From Desulfovibrio sp. (GTDB taxonomy: Bacteria > Desulfobacterota > Desulfovibrionia > Desulfovibrionales > Desulfovibrionaceae): a stretch of DNA of 64,000 nucleotides. The notes below the pieces were generated by a model, which was not told where the DNA came from, did no database searches, and worked only from the letters and a program-made list of their open reading frames with translations. Made by a program: the position numbers and the translations under genes. The stretch lies in contig JACRDI010000021.1 in NCBI GenBank assembly GCA_016218665.1, positions 1 to 64,000 of the forward strand. Reading direction: 5' to 3'. Shown piece by piece: positions 16,756-25,742 of this stretch (position 1 is its first letter; every line of letters begins with the position of its first letter).

Positions 16756-17886
16756 GTGCCCTGGAGCGCCCTTTTCCGGCTCGCCCGCAAGAAGCACCTG
16801 CTTCCCGGCGGTGAAGGCGTCCGCGGCCCGGAGCCGCTGACCCACCAGGACACGCGCGCGGCCATTGAGGAACTGTCCCAGGCCGTCCGCAACAATCCGG
16901 AATCCGTCGAAATCTATCTGGCCCTGGGCAACCTGTACCGCTCCCAGGGCGAGATAGAGCGCGCCATTCACATCCGCATGAGCCTCATCAACCGCCAGGG
17001 CCTGGACCAGGGCCTGCGCTCCCGCTGCTATTTCGAGCTCGGGCGCGACTTCCGGCGCGGCGGCATGCTGGACAAGGCCCGTGAGGCCTTCTCCCAGGCC
17101 GCGGACATCATCGGCGACACCGAGGAGGTGCAGCTCGAACTTGCGCGCCTTGCGGCGGATTGCGGGGAATTCGAGCTTGCGGCGGCGCACTATGCCCGCG
17201 TGGGCCGCGCCATGGCCCAGGCGCACTACCTGGCGCAGCAGGCCAGCGACAGTTTCCGCAACGGCGACGCGGCGCGCGGCGAGAAGGCCGTGCAGCAGGC
17301 CCTGGCCGCCTTTCCGGCCTCGCCCGAGGCCTGGCTGGCCAGCGTGGTGCACTGCGCCCTCAACGCCGACATCCACGGGCTCTCGAAGACCCTGAGCGCG
17401 GCCTGCGCCAGCATTCCGGCCAGCCAGCGCTTCCTGCTGCTGGAAGGGCTGCTGGACGCGCTTTCCGCAGCCCGTGTCGATGACGGCACGCCGGGCCTGC
17501 CGCTTTCCGTCTCCACCATCACGGAACTGGTGCGCGAGAGCGTCGCCGTGCTCTCCGCCCTGGAGCCGGATGCCCTCATCTGCTACTACTGCGCTAAGCT
17601 TTGGCTTTTCGAGGCCGACCTGGACAACGCCCGGCACTGGCTTGAGAAGTCGCTGGTGCTGAACTCCGACTTCTGGCTGGCGAGGCTGGAGCTGGTGAGC
17701 CTGGTGCTTACGGACCTTGAGCTGACGCCGTTTCTGCGCGACCAGCTGGCCTACTTCGTGGGCCACGCCCGCAAGAGCAAGCGTTTTGTCTGCAAGAACT
17801 GCGGGTTCCGCTGGGACAAGACCTTCTACATCTGCCCGCGCTGCCGCTCCTGGCACAGCATTCTGTTCCGGCAGGAGTTCTCGTGA
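16756..17886 (+). CDS. LapB/YciM-like TPR protein with rubredoxin-type C-terminus
   Basis: A 376-residue protein: TPR units over residues 35-310 (NPESVEIYLALGNLYRSQG, RGGMLDKAREAFSQAADI), then a C-terminal metal knuckle FVCKNCG...YICPRCRSWHS, the rubredoxin-like site of LapB. LapB links LPS assembly to LpxC proteolysis by FtsH. Unlike E. coli LapB there is no N-terminal membrane segment, so membrane contact would come from the LapA-like neighbour. GTG 16756 follows GAGGAG. The stop overlaps the mutS GTG by four bases, an unexpected coupling to mismatch repair. Confidence 0.85.
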   Translation: MPWSALFRLARKKHLLPGGEGVRGPEPLTHQDTRAAIEELSQAVRNNPESVEIYLALGNLYRSQGEIERAIHIRMSLINRQGLDQGLRSRCYFELGRDFRRGGMLDKAREAFSQAADIIGDTEEVQLELARLAADCGEFELAAAHYARVGRAMAQAHYLAQQASDSFRNGDAARGEKAVQQALAAFPASPEAWLASVVHCALNADIHGLSKTLSAACASIPASQRFLLLEGLLDALSAARVDDGTPGLPLSVSTITELVRESVAVLSALEPDALICYYCAKLWLFEADLDNARHWLEKSLVLNSDFWLARLELVSLVLTDLELTPFLRDQLAYFVGHARKSKRFVCKNCGFRWDKTFYICPRCRSWHSILFRQEFS

Positions 17887-20555
17887 GCCAGCTTTCCTCC
17901 CAGCAGTTCCAGTCCATGGAGGGCGCCAAGCTCACCCCCATGTTCGAGCAGTACATGCAGGTGAAGGCCGAGCACCCGGACGCCCTGCTCTTCTTCCGCA
18001 TGGGCGACTTCTTCGAGCTGTTCTTCGAGGACGCGCAGACCGCGGCCAAGGAGTTGCAGATCACCCTCACCACGAGGAACCCCAACTCCGAGTCCAAGAT
18101 CCCCATGTGCGGCGTGCCGCACCACTCGGTGAACGCCTACCTGGCCCAGCTGCTGGAGAAGGGCTACAAGATCGCCGTCTGCGACCAGATTGAGGACCCG
18201 CGCCAGGCCAAGGGCCTGGTGAAGCGCGCCGTGACCCGCGTGCTTACCCCCGGCACCATCGTCGAGGACCTCTCGCTCTCCGCAAAGTCCCACAACTACC
18301 TGTGCGCCCTCTACTGGGACGCGGACAAGGGGGCTGGAGGCCTGGGCTGGGTGGATGTCTCCACCGCCGAATGGAGCGGCCTGCACTCCCGGCGCGAGGC
18401 CGAGCTGTGGCAGTGGGCGGTGAAGCTTGCCCCGCGTGAGATCATTTTGCCGCAGGGCAAAAAAGTGCCCGCAAGTTGTCAGGATCTCACCGCCCAGGTG
18501 AGCCAGATGGCCTCGCCCAGCGCCTTCGACCTGGCCTCGGGCACTTCGGCCGTGCTGGCCTCGCAGGGGGCGGTGGAACTCTCCACCCTGGATTTGGCGG
18601 ACAAGCCGGAGCTGGTGCGCTGCCTGGGCGCGTTGCTGGCCTACCTGCGCATGACGCAGCGCACCGACCTGCCGCCCCTGGGCGAGTTCCGGCCGCTGGA
18701 TCTTTCGCGCCACTTGGTGCTGGACGAAGTCACCGAGCGCAACCTGGAGATTTTCCGCCGGCTCGACGGCAAGGGCGGGCCCGGCACCCTGTGGCACGTG
18801 CTGGACCGCACCGAGACGCCCATGGGTGGCCGCCTGCTGGAGTCGCGCCTGCGCCAGCCCTGGCGGGAGCTCGCGCCCATCCTGCGCACGCAGGAGGTGG
18901 TGGCCTTCCTCAGCGAGCGCGACGGGCTGCGCCAGGAACTCCGGCGCATCCTGGGCGACGTGCAGGACCTGGAGCGCCTGTCCATGCGCATCGCCCTGTC
19001 CCGCGCCACCCCGCGCGACTTTGTGGCCGTGCGCGAGAGCTTGCGGCGCCTGCCCGCCCTGCGCGCCCTGCTGGAAACCGCAGGCGCCGGAGCCCCCGGC
19101 GGATGCCCGGCGGAAGTCGCCAGCCTGCTGAAAAGCTGGGACGACCTGGCGGACATCGCCGAGCTTCTTTCCCGCGCCTTCGTGGATTCCCCGCCGCTGG
19201 TCATCACCGATGGCGGCCTGTTCCTGCCCGGCTTCGATCCCGCCCTGGATGAACTCATCAGCCTCACGGAACATGGGGAAGCCCGCATCCAGGAAATGCT
19301 GGAGCGCGAGCGCGACGCCTCGGGCATTCCCAAGCTCAAGCTCGGCTTCAACAGGGTCTTCGGTTACTACCTCGAGGTCTCCCACGCGCAGCAGGCGCAG
19401 GTGCCGGAGCACTTCATCCGCAAGCAGACGCTGGTCAACGGCGAGCGCTACATCACCCAGGAGCTCAAGGACCTGGAGGACCGCCTGCAGAGCGCGGCCG
19501 AGGAGCGCAAGTCGCTGGAGTACAGGCTCTTCGGCGAACTGCGCGAGCAGGTGGCCCAGGTGCGCGCCCGGCTCATGTTCATGGCCGGCTGCCTGGCCGC
19601 CCTGGACTACTGGCAGGGACTGGCCGAGGCCGCCCGCGTGCACGGCTGGGCCCGGCCCGAGCTGCACGAAGGCATCGAGATGGAGGTGAACCAGGGCCGG
19701 CACCCCGTGGTGGAGGCCGCCACCGGCTCCGGCGGCTACATCCCCAACGACCTGCGCATGGACGAGGCCCGGCGCATCCTGCTCATCACCGGCCCGAACA
19801 TGGCCGGCAAGTCCACCGTGCTGCGCCAGGCGGCCATCATGAGCATCCTGGCCCAGCTGGGCTCCTTCGTGCCTGCGTCCTCCGCCCGCCTGGGGCTTGT
19901 GGACCGCGTGTTCTCCCGCGTGGGCGCAAGCGACAACCTCGCCCGCGGCCAGAGCACCTTCATGGTTGAGATGATGGAGACCGCGCGCATCCTGCGGCAG
20001 GCCACTTCGCGCAGCCTGGTGATCCTGGACGAGATCGGCCGGGGCACCAGCACCTTTGACGGCCTGGCCCTGGCTTGGGCCGTGGTGGAGGAGCTCTCCC
20101 GGCGTGGCAGGAACGGCATCCGCACGCTTTTCGCCACGCACTACCACGAGCTGACCAGCCTTGAGGGCCGCATTCCCGGCCTGCGGAACATGAACATCGC
20201 CGTGCGCGAGTGGAAGGGCGACATCGTGTTCCTGCGCAAATTGATCCCCGGCCCGGCGGACAAGAGCTACGGCATCGAGGTGGCCAGGCTGGCCGGCGTG
20301 CCGCAGCCCGTGGTGCAGCGCGCGCGTGAAATACTTGCGTCCCTCGAGGAAAAATCGCAGAGTGGCGGCGGCAGCGCGGCGGCGGCCGTCCGCCAGAGCC
20401 TGCTGCCGGGCGTGCCCCAGCCGGCGGAGCCCAAGGCCCCGGAACCGGAGCACCCCTTCCTGGTCGAACTGAAGCGGCTTGACGTCAACGGCCTTTCCCC
20501 CCTGGCCGCGCTGACCCTGTTGCACGAATGGAAAAAGAACGTGAGCGCCCCATGA
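17883..20555 (+). CDS. mutS: DNA mismatch repair protein MutS
   Basis: An 890-residue mismatch sensor and ATPase. The N-terminal domain has the mismatch-wedge region (FFRMGDFFELFFEDA, containing the Phe-x-Glu-type contact), followed by connector, lever and clamp, then the ATPase with Walker A GPNMAGKSTVLRQ and Walker B VILDEIGRGTSTFDG; the helix-turn-helix dimerisation end is present. Full length for MutS1. GTG 17883 overlaps the LapB-like stop and has CAGGAG upstream. Its stop overlaps the lipoprotein start by four bases. No mutL lies nearby. Confidence 0.96.
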   Translation: MSQLSSQQFQSMEGAKLTPMFEQYMQVKAEHPDALLFFRMGDFFELFFEDAQTAAKELQITLTTRNPNSESKIPMCGVPHHSVNAYLAQLLEKGYKIAVCDQIEDPRQAKGLVKRAVTRVLTPGTIVEDLSLSAKSHNYLCALYWDADKGAGGLGWVDVSTAEWSGLHSRREAELWQWAVKLAPREIILPQGKKVPASCQDLTAQVSQMASPSAFDLASGTSAVLASQGAVELSTLDLADKPELVRCLGALLAYLRMTQRTDLPPLGEFRPLDLSRHLVLDEVTERNLEIFRRLDGKGGPGTLWHVLDRTETPMGGRLLESRLRQPWRELAPILRTQEVVAFLSERDGLRQELRRILGDVQDLERLSMRIALSRATPRDFVAVRESLRRLPALRALLETAGAGAPGGCPAEVASLLKSWDDLADIAELLSRAFVDSPPLVITDGGLFLPGFDPALDELISLTEHGEARIQEMLERERDASGIPKLKLGFNRVFGYYLEVSHAQQAQVPEHFIRKQTLVNGERYITQELKDLEDRLQSAAEERKSLEYRLFGELREQVAQVRARLMFMAGCLAALDYWQGLAEAARVHGWARPELHEGIEMEVNQGRHPVVEAATGSGGYIPNDLRMDEARRILLITGPNMAGKSTVLRQAAIMSILAQLGSFVPASSARLGLVDRVFSRVGASDNLARGQSTFMVEMMETARILRQATSRSLVILDEIGRGTSTFDGLALAWAVVEELSRRGRNGIRTLFATHYHELTSLEGRIPGLRNMNIAVREWKGDIVFLRKLIPGPADKSYGIEVARLAGVPQPVVQRAREILASLEEKSQSGGGSAAAAVRQSLLPGVPQPAEPKAPEPEHPFLVELKRLDVNGLSPLAALTLLHEWKKNVSAP

Positions 20556-21022
20556 CCGGCAGCCATTGCCCCCGCATCCCCTTTTCCCGCCTGCTGGCAG
20601 CGGTGCTGCTGGCCGCCCTGTCCCTTGCGCTGGTTTCCTGCGGCAAGCGCGAATGGCCCGCGCCCAAGCTGAGCGAGGACCGCTTCCGCTTCCGCAGCGT
20701 CAACGTGCAGCGCGGGCAGGACTGCCTCATCATCGATACGGAGCTGGCCGGAGCCTGGGCCAACCTGGACAGCGTGCGCCTGCACATCGAGGCCATCGGC
20801 ACCGATCCCGGCGACGGCTGCGCCACCTGCCCCTTCGTGCCGCGCATTTCCCGCTTCTATGGCCCCGGCGCGCCGGAAATGCGCCAGGACATGAACCGCC
20901 TCATCATCACCGCCTGCGGACTGGACCCGAAAAAGACCTACCGTCTGCAGTTGGTGGCCAGCAACGTGTACCCGGCCCTGGAGCTTGTGACTTCAGAGCT
21001 GGTTGTCTCCCCGCCGCAGTAA
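20552..21022 (+). CDS. Putative lipoprotein, function unknown
   Basis: A 156-residue secreted protein with a type II signal: an N-terminal basic/hydrophobic stretch ends in ALVSCGKR, so Cys after residue about 30 would be lipidated. The mature part looks beta-rich with a small cysteine cluster (GDGCATCPFVPRI) and a later Cys in ITACGLD; these could form disulfides. No family recognised. ATG 20552 overlaps the mutS stop (ATGA). The track start inside mutS is rejected because it displaces the signal peptide. lysA follows after 31 bases. Confidence 0.75.
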   Translation: MTGSHCPRIPFSRLLAAVLLAALSLALVSCGKREWPAPKLSEDRFRFRSVNVQRGQDCLIIDTELAGAWANLDSVRLHIEAIGTDPGDGCATCPFVPRISRFYGPGAPEMRQDMNRLIITACGLDPKKTYRLQLVASNVYPALELVTSELVVSPPQ

Positions 21023-21053
21023 CCATCCCATCGCCCAGAGGAGTACCGTCCAG

Positions 21054-22292
21054 ATGCATCATTTCGAGATGAAGAACGGCACCTTGTATGCGGAAGGCGT
21101 CAGCGTGAAGGAGCTTGCCCGGCAGTACGGCACGCCCCTGTACATCTACTCCGCGGCCACGCTCAAGCGCCATTTCCAGGCCTTCGATTCCGCCTTCGAC
21201 TCCGTGCCGCACCTCACCTGCTATTCGGTGAAGGCCAACTCGAACCTGGCGGTGCTGCGCCTGCTGGCCTCCATGGGCGCGGGCATGGACATCGTTTCCG
21301 GCGGCGAACTCTACCGCGCGCTGCTCGCCGGGGTTCCGGCCGAGCGCATCGTCTACTCCGGCGTGGGCAAAAAGGCCCCGGAGATCGCCCAGGCCCTCAA
21401 GGCCGGCATCCTCATGTTCAACGTGGAGTCCACGCAGGAGCTCATCCGCATCAACGACGTGGCGCGCGACATGGGCAAGACCGCCCAGGTCAGCTTCCGC
21501 ATCAACCCCGATGTCGATCCCAAGACCCACCCGTACATCTCCACGGGCATGAAGAAAAACAAGTTCGGCCTGAACATCGAAAGCGCGCTGGACGCCTACG
21601 CCATGGCGCGCGACCTGCCCGCCATCGAGCCCATCGGCATGGACTGCCACATCGGCTCCCAGCTCACCACCATCGAACCCTTCCTGGAGGCGCTGGACAA
21701 GCTGCTGGCCTTCTACGAGAAGCTCAAGGGCATGAACCTGAACATCCGCTACCTGGACCTGGGCGGCGGCCTGGGCATTCCCTACAACGAGGAAGAGCCG
21801 CCCCACCCCACGGAATTCGGCGCCGCCCTCACCAAGGCCCTGTCCGGCATTCCGCTCAAGGTCGTGCTGGAACCCGGCCGCGTCATCGTGGGCAACGCCG
21901 GCATCCTGGTGACCGAAGTCCTCTACACCAAGCAGACTCCCTCCAAAAGCTTCGTCATCGTGGACGCGGCCATGAACGACCTGGTGCGGCCCTCGCTCTA
22001 CGGCTCGTTCCACCGCATCGAGGAAGTGGAGCCCCAGGGGCGCGGCGCCCAGGACGTGGACGTGGTGGGCCCCATCTGCGAGTCCGGCGACTTCCTGGCC
22101 AAGGACCGCCAGCTGCCCGAAGTGCGCCAGGGCGAGCTGCTGGCCGTGTACTCCGCCGGGGCCTACGGCTTCACCATGAGCAGCAACTACAACACCCGCA
22201 CCAGGGCCGCGGAGCTCCTGGTGGACGGCGAGAACGTCATCGTCGCCCGCCGCCGTGAGACCTACGAGTCCATGGTGGCCCACGAAATCTAG
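21054..22292 (+). CDS. lysA: Diaminopimelate decarboxylase
   Basis: A 412-residue fold-III PLP enzyme that decarboxylates meso-diaminopimelate to lysine. PLP lysine in CYSVKANSN, DCHIGSQ, the phosphate-binding LDLGGGLGIPY, substrate motif GPICESGDFLA, and C-terminal YGFTMSSNYN are all present. ATG 21054 follows AGAGGAG at about nine bases; the track start lies in the preceding gene's end. With dapL at 9 kb this gives the diaminopimelate aminotransferase pathway, apart from DapA, B and F, which are not in the window. A GC-rich hairpin follows eight bases after the stop. Confidence 0.95.
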   Translation: MHHFEMKNGTLYAEGVSVKELARQYGTPLYIYSAATLKRHFQAFDSAFDSVPHLTCYSVKANSNLAVLRLLASMGAGMDIVSGGELYRALLAGVPAERIVYSGVGKKAPEIAQALKAGILMFNVESTQELIRINDVARDMGKTAQVSFRINPDVDPKTHPYISTGMKKNKFGLNIESALDAYAMARDLPAIEPIGMDCHIGSQLTTIEPFLEALDKLLAFYEKLKGMNLNIRYLDLGGGLGIPYNEEEPPHPTEFGAALTKALSGIPLKVVLEPGRVIVGNAGILVTEVLYTKQTPSKSFVIVDAAMNDLVRPSLYGSFHRIEEVEPQGRGAQDVDVVGPICESGDFLAKDRQLPEVRQGELLAVYSAGAYGFTMSSNYNTRTRAAELLVDGENVIVARRRETYESMVAHEI

Positions 22293-22299
22293 CACGACC

Positions 22300-22325
22300 G
22301 GGGCCGGGGGATCTCCTCCGGCCCC
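22300..22325 (+). other. GC-rich hairpin between lysA and rsmE
   Basis: GGGGCCGG pairs with CCGGCCCC around a ten-base centre, immediately after the lysA stop. There is no T run, so it may stabilise the lysA 3' end or attenuate rsmE rather than act as an intrinsic terminator. Confidence 0.4.
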
Positions 22326-22337
22326 GCCCTCACCCGC

Positions 22338-23075
22338 ATGGCGCGCCTCAACTCCTTTCATCTGCCCCCCTCAAGCTGGCCAGCGCACGATGGCCTCGCC
22401 GTGCTTGACGGCCCGGAAGCCCGACACCTGCTGGGCGTGCTACGCGCAAAGCCGGGCGAAACCGTGCGCCTGTTCGATGGGCGCGGACGCCACGGCCTGT
22501 TCGAGATCGTTGCGGTCTCCGGCAAGAACCGGGCCGAGTTGCGCCGCGTGTCCGAGGACTTCGAGCCCCGGCCGGCCGGCGGTGTGACCCTGGCCCTGGG
22601 CTGGAGCAAATCCTCCCGTCGCGATTGGTTGTTGGAGAAGGCTGTCGAGCTTGACGCCCTAGGTCTTGTGTTCTGGCAGGCCGCGCGCAGCCAGGGCGAC
22701 GTGCCGCCCGAGCCCAAGGAATCCTGGAGCGAGAAGTGCGTGCAGGCGGCCAAGCAGTGCCAAAGCGCATGGCTGCCCGAGCTTTCCGTGGTCCAGGGCG
22801 GCGTGGACGGACTTTTGCGCATTGCCGCTGGGCACGACGGATGCTATGTCCTGTATGAAGGCTCCGACCCGGAGGATGTGCTCGATCCGCGGGAATTGGC
22901 GCGCGGGCGCAGCCTTGTGGTGCTGGGGCCGGAGGGCGGGCTGGAGGAGCGCGAAGTGACGCGCCTGACCGGGGCCGGATTCAGGGCGCGCAGCCTGGGC
23001 CCCAGGCCCCTGCGCTGGGAAACCGCGGCCCTTTCCTGCCTCGCCCTGGCGCACCATGCCCGGCTCAAACCCTGA
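22338..23075 (+). CDS. rsmE: 16S rRNA (uracil1498-N3)-methyltransferase
   Basis: A 245-residue SPOUT-class methyltransferase. N-terminal MARLNSFHLP is the expected PUA-like start; EKAVELDALGL and the knotted SAM site VLGPEGGLEEREV followed by SLGPRPLRWETAA are diagnostic. It methylates U1498 of 16S rRNA in the 30S subunit. No clear ribosome site precedes ATG 22338, so expression may rely on readthrough from lysA. The rarA start follows 13 bases after the stop. Confidence 0.92.
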   Translation: MARLNSFHLPPSSWPAHDGLAVLDGPEARHLLGVLRAKPGETVRLFDGRGRHGLFEIVAVSGKNRAELRRVSEDFEPRPAGGVTLALGWSKSSRRDWLLEKAVELDALGLVFWQAARSQGDVPPEPKESWSEKCVQAAKQCQSAWLPELSVVQGGVDGLLRIAAGHDGCYVLYEGSDPEDVLDPRELARGRSLVVLGPEGGLEEREVTRLTGAGFRARSLGPRPLRWETAALSCLALAHHARLKP

Positions 23076-23088
23076 ACGTGGACAGGCC

Positions 23089-24330
23089 ATGCGCATAGAG
23101 ATTTCCGAAAAGCAGCCCCTGGCGGACAAGATCCGTCCGCAGAACCTCAACGAGTTCGTTGGGCAAAGCCACCTGCTGGAGCGCATCGCGGCCTTTGCCA
23201 GCGGTCCGCGCCTGCCCAGCCTGCTCTTTTTCGGCCCGCCTGGCTGCGGCAAGTCCACCCTGGCCATGCTCATGGCCAAGGCGGCGGGCAAGAAGTGGAT
23301 CCGCGTCAGCGCGCCGGAGGCCGGGCTCACCGCCCTGCGCAAGCACCTGCAAGGGGCCGAGGTGCTCATCCTCGACGAGATCCACCGCTTCTCCAAGGCC
23401 CAGCAGGACTTCTTCCTGCCCATCCTCGAAAGCGGCGACATCGTTCTGCTGGCCACCACCACGGAGAATCCGAGCTTCAGCGTCACCCGCCAGCTGCTCT
23501 CCAGGCTGCACGTGTTGCGCTTCCGGGGGCTCACGCGGGAGGAGCTCGTCCGCATGGCCCGGCGCGGGGCCAAGGTGCTGGGCTGCGAGTGGCCGGACGA
23601 GGTGTTCGACCTGCTTGCCGGCATGTGCGCGGGCGACGGCCGGGCGCTCTTGAACCTCGTGGAGCACGTGGCCGGGCTGCCCCAGGACAAGCTTGGCCTG
23701 GACGCCCTGCGCCAGGCCCTGCCCGAGGTCGTCATCCGCGGCGACCGCGAGGGCGACAGCCACTACGAGCTGGCCTCGGCCCTCATCAAGTCCATCCGCG
23801 GCAGCGACGTGGACGCCGCCCTGTACTATCTGGCCTGTCTGCTGGAAAGCGGCGAGGACCCGCGCTTCGTGTGCCGCCGGCTCATCCTCTCGGCCTCGGA
23901 GGACATCGGCCTGGGCGATCCCCAGGCGCTGCCTTTGGCCGTGGCCTGCCAGCAGGCCGTGGAGTTCGTGGGCATGCCCGAGGGCTTCATCCCCCTGGCC
24001 GAGACGGTGGTCTACCTGGCCCTGGCGCCCAAGAACAACGCCAGCTACGGCGCCTATTTGAACGCCCTCAAGGAGGTGCGGGAGAACGGCATGCAGCCCG
24101 TGCCCCTGCACCTGCGAAACGCCAGCACCAGCCTGCACAAGGAATGGGGCTACGGCCGGGGCTACAAGTACCCGCACGCCTTTCCCGGCTCCTGGGTGGA
24201 GCAGGAATACCTGCCCCACGACCTGGCCAAGCGCGGGGCGCAGTTCTACGTGCCCAAGAACGAGGGGGCCGAGGCGCGCATGCAGACCTGGCTCTCCACC
24301 CGCAAGCGCGGCGTCAAGAAGCCGGGCTAG
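23089..24330 (+). CDS. rarA: Replication-associated recombination protein A (AAA+)
   Basis: A 413-residue clamp-loader-like AAA+ ATPase acting at stalled forks. Walker A GPPGCGKST, Walker B LILDEIHRF, sensor 1 LLATTTENPSF and the C-terminal tetramerisation region (SASEDIGLGDPQAL, NNASYGAYLNAL) match MgsA/RarA. The conserved opening LADKIRPQNLNEFVGQSHLL supports ATG 23089; the track start 11 codons earlier overlaps rsmE. It ends six bases from the convergent glycosyltransferase with no terminator. Confidence 0.94.
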   Translation: MRIEISEKQPLADKIRPQNLNEFVGQSHLLERIAAFASGPRLPSLLFFGPPGCGKSTLAMLMAKAAGKKWIRVSAPEAGLTALRKHLQGAEVLILDEIHRFSKAQQDFFLPILESGDIVLLATTTENPSFSVTRQLLSRLHVLRFRGLTREELVRMARRGAKVLGCEWPDEVFDLLAGMCAGDGRALLNLVEHVAGLPQDKLGLDALRQALPEVVIRGDREGDSHYELASALIKSIRGSDVDAALYYLACLLESGEDPRFVCRRLILSASEDIGLGDPQALPLAVACQQAVEFVGMPEGFIPLAETVVYLALAPKNNASYGAYLNALKEVRENGMQPVPLHLRNASTSLHKEWGYGRGYKYPHAFPGSWVEQEYLPHDLAKRGAQFYVPKNEGAEARMQTWLSTRKRGVKKPG

Positions 24331-24336
24331 CCCGCC

Positions 24337-25608
24337 TCATCCCTTGCGGACGTAAAGCTTCCGCCACTCGTCCAGGAACAGCACGGCGGCGTCCAGACCG
24401 CCGAGCTTGCCCTGTTGCGAGCGCACGGCCCAGACAAGATCCTCGAAGCCTGTGTCCGCCGGGAGGCCAAGGCGCTCCAGCAGGGCGTCGATTTCGGTCG
24501 CGAGTTCCGGGGGCAGCCCCTGGCTGGCCGCGGCGCTGACCCTGGGCTTGGGCCAGCCGGGCTTCCTGGTGGCGATGAAATCAAGCAGGGTGCGCATGCG
24601 CGCGGCGTAGGTGTGCTCCGCCAGCACGCGGGCCTGGCCGCGTTTGGCCATGGCGACGCGCTCTTCCGGATGCGCCAGGAAATGCTCGATGCGGCCCGGC
24701 AGCTCGGCCATGTCGTCGAACACCGCCAGTTCGGCCTCGGGTCCGTCGGTCACGAACAGCTCGGCCATGAGGCCGCGGCGGTCCACCAGCTGGAAGGCGC
24801 CGCAAGCGGCCACTTCGAAGGTGCGCGGGTTCACGAAGTCCCCGCCGGTGACGAGCTCCCTGGCCTGGATGCTGGAGTGCAGGTTGATGTTCACCTTGGT
24901 GGCGTTGAAGATGCGCACGCAGTCCTCGCTGGACACCCTGGCCCCGTCCATCTGCACGTAGGGCGCGAGGATGGCGTCACCGTCCCAGTCCGTGCCCCAG
25001 ATCTTGAAGTCGAAGCGCACAAGGTCGCGGAAGGCCATGCGCCGATTGGGATAGCCCGCGCCCATGAAGGAAACGTCCGAGCCGAACTTGCGGCGTTCAG
25101 CGCTCAAAAGTTCAAGTCGTTTGTGAACTTCCGGGTGCGCGGCCAGGGGCAGATACAGCGATTTCTCCACGCCAAGCTGCTGCAACTGCGCAAGAAATTC
25201 GTCCTTCTGAATGACGGCGAAGAAATCGTAGTGCTGGGCGTAGGCCTGCCAGTAAGTGAACAGGCGGTAGTCCTCCACGAACCACATGGCCGTGGGCACG
25301 CCGTCGCGCTTGAGGCGCTTGAGGGCCTGGATGGACAGCGGCGCCTGGGCCATGGCCAGCACAAGGTCGGGCTCGAAGGTTTCCACCTTGGCCAGAATGG
25401 CCTGCCCCACCACCTGCAGGTAGCTGTTTTCCAGGTATTGCAGCCGGTCGCTGGTGACCTTGAGGCTCTTGAGCGCACGATAGGAGTCGTAGAAATCCGG
25501 CGCCTCGAAGACCTCCACCTGATGGCCAAGCTCTCGCAAGGCACCGGCGCAATATCTGCCCACCGGCAAGGAGCCGCCATACAGCGGCAGCACCACCAAT
25601 ACCCTCAT
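24337..25608 (-). CDS. CgeB-type glycosyltransferase
   Basis: A 423-residue GT-B-fold protein. The N-terminal VLPLYGGSLPVGRYCAGALRE domain and MWFVEDYRLFTYW region match the DUF3880/CgeB group; the C-terminal half has VNINLHSSIQARE and NPRTFEVAACGAFQLVD, the donor-binding part of GT1-like enzymes. Such proteins in Desulfovibrio-like genomes often sit among surface or flagellin glycosylation genes, but here only a GT9-like gene is adjacent. Donor and acceptor are unknown. A short AT-rich segment precedes it with a TATAAT on the minus strand. Confidence 0.8.
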   Translation of the reverse strand: MRVLVVLPLYGGSLPVGRYCAGALRELGHQVEVFEAPDFYDSYRALKSLKVTSDRLQYLENSYLQVVGQAILAKVETFEPDLVLAMAQAPLSIQALKRLKRDGVPTAMWFVEDYRLFTYWQAYAQHYDFFAVIQKDEFLAQLQQLGVEKSLYLPLAAHPEVHKRLELLSAERRKFGSDVSFMGAGYPNRRMAFRDLVRFDFKIWGTDWDGDAILAPYVQMDGARVSSEDCVRIFNATKVNINLHSSIQARELVTGGDFVNPRTFEVAACGAFQLVDRRGLMAELFVTDGPEAELAVFDDMAELPGRIEHFLAHPEERVAMAKRGQARVLAEHTYAARMRTLLDFIATRKPGWPKPRVSAAASQGLPPELATEIDALLERLGLPADTGFEDLVWAVRSQQGKLGGLDAAVLFLDEWRKLYVRKG

Positions 25609-25713
25609 GCGCCCTTCCCCCTTGCCCGAAACCGGCGTTTCCGGCTGCCGCAGGCTGCCGCGAGGCCGGAAATTCGTTCACGACTTTCTCTAGACTTTCT
25701 TTAACATACTGAA

Positions 25714-25742
25714 ATTATATCTATCACTAAAGAGCCGACACA
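25714..25742 (-). promoter_or_regulatory. Possible promoter for the CgeB-type gene
   Basis: On the minus strand a perfect TATAAT (25714-25719) lies about 105 bases before the start, in an AT-rich pocket at the end of the upstream gene. The hexamer 17 bases upstream (TGTGTC) is a poor -35, so this is tentative. Confidence 0.35.

Noticed and set aside
17826-20525. 899-codon minus-strand ORF
   Set aside because: Antisense shadow of mutS.
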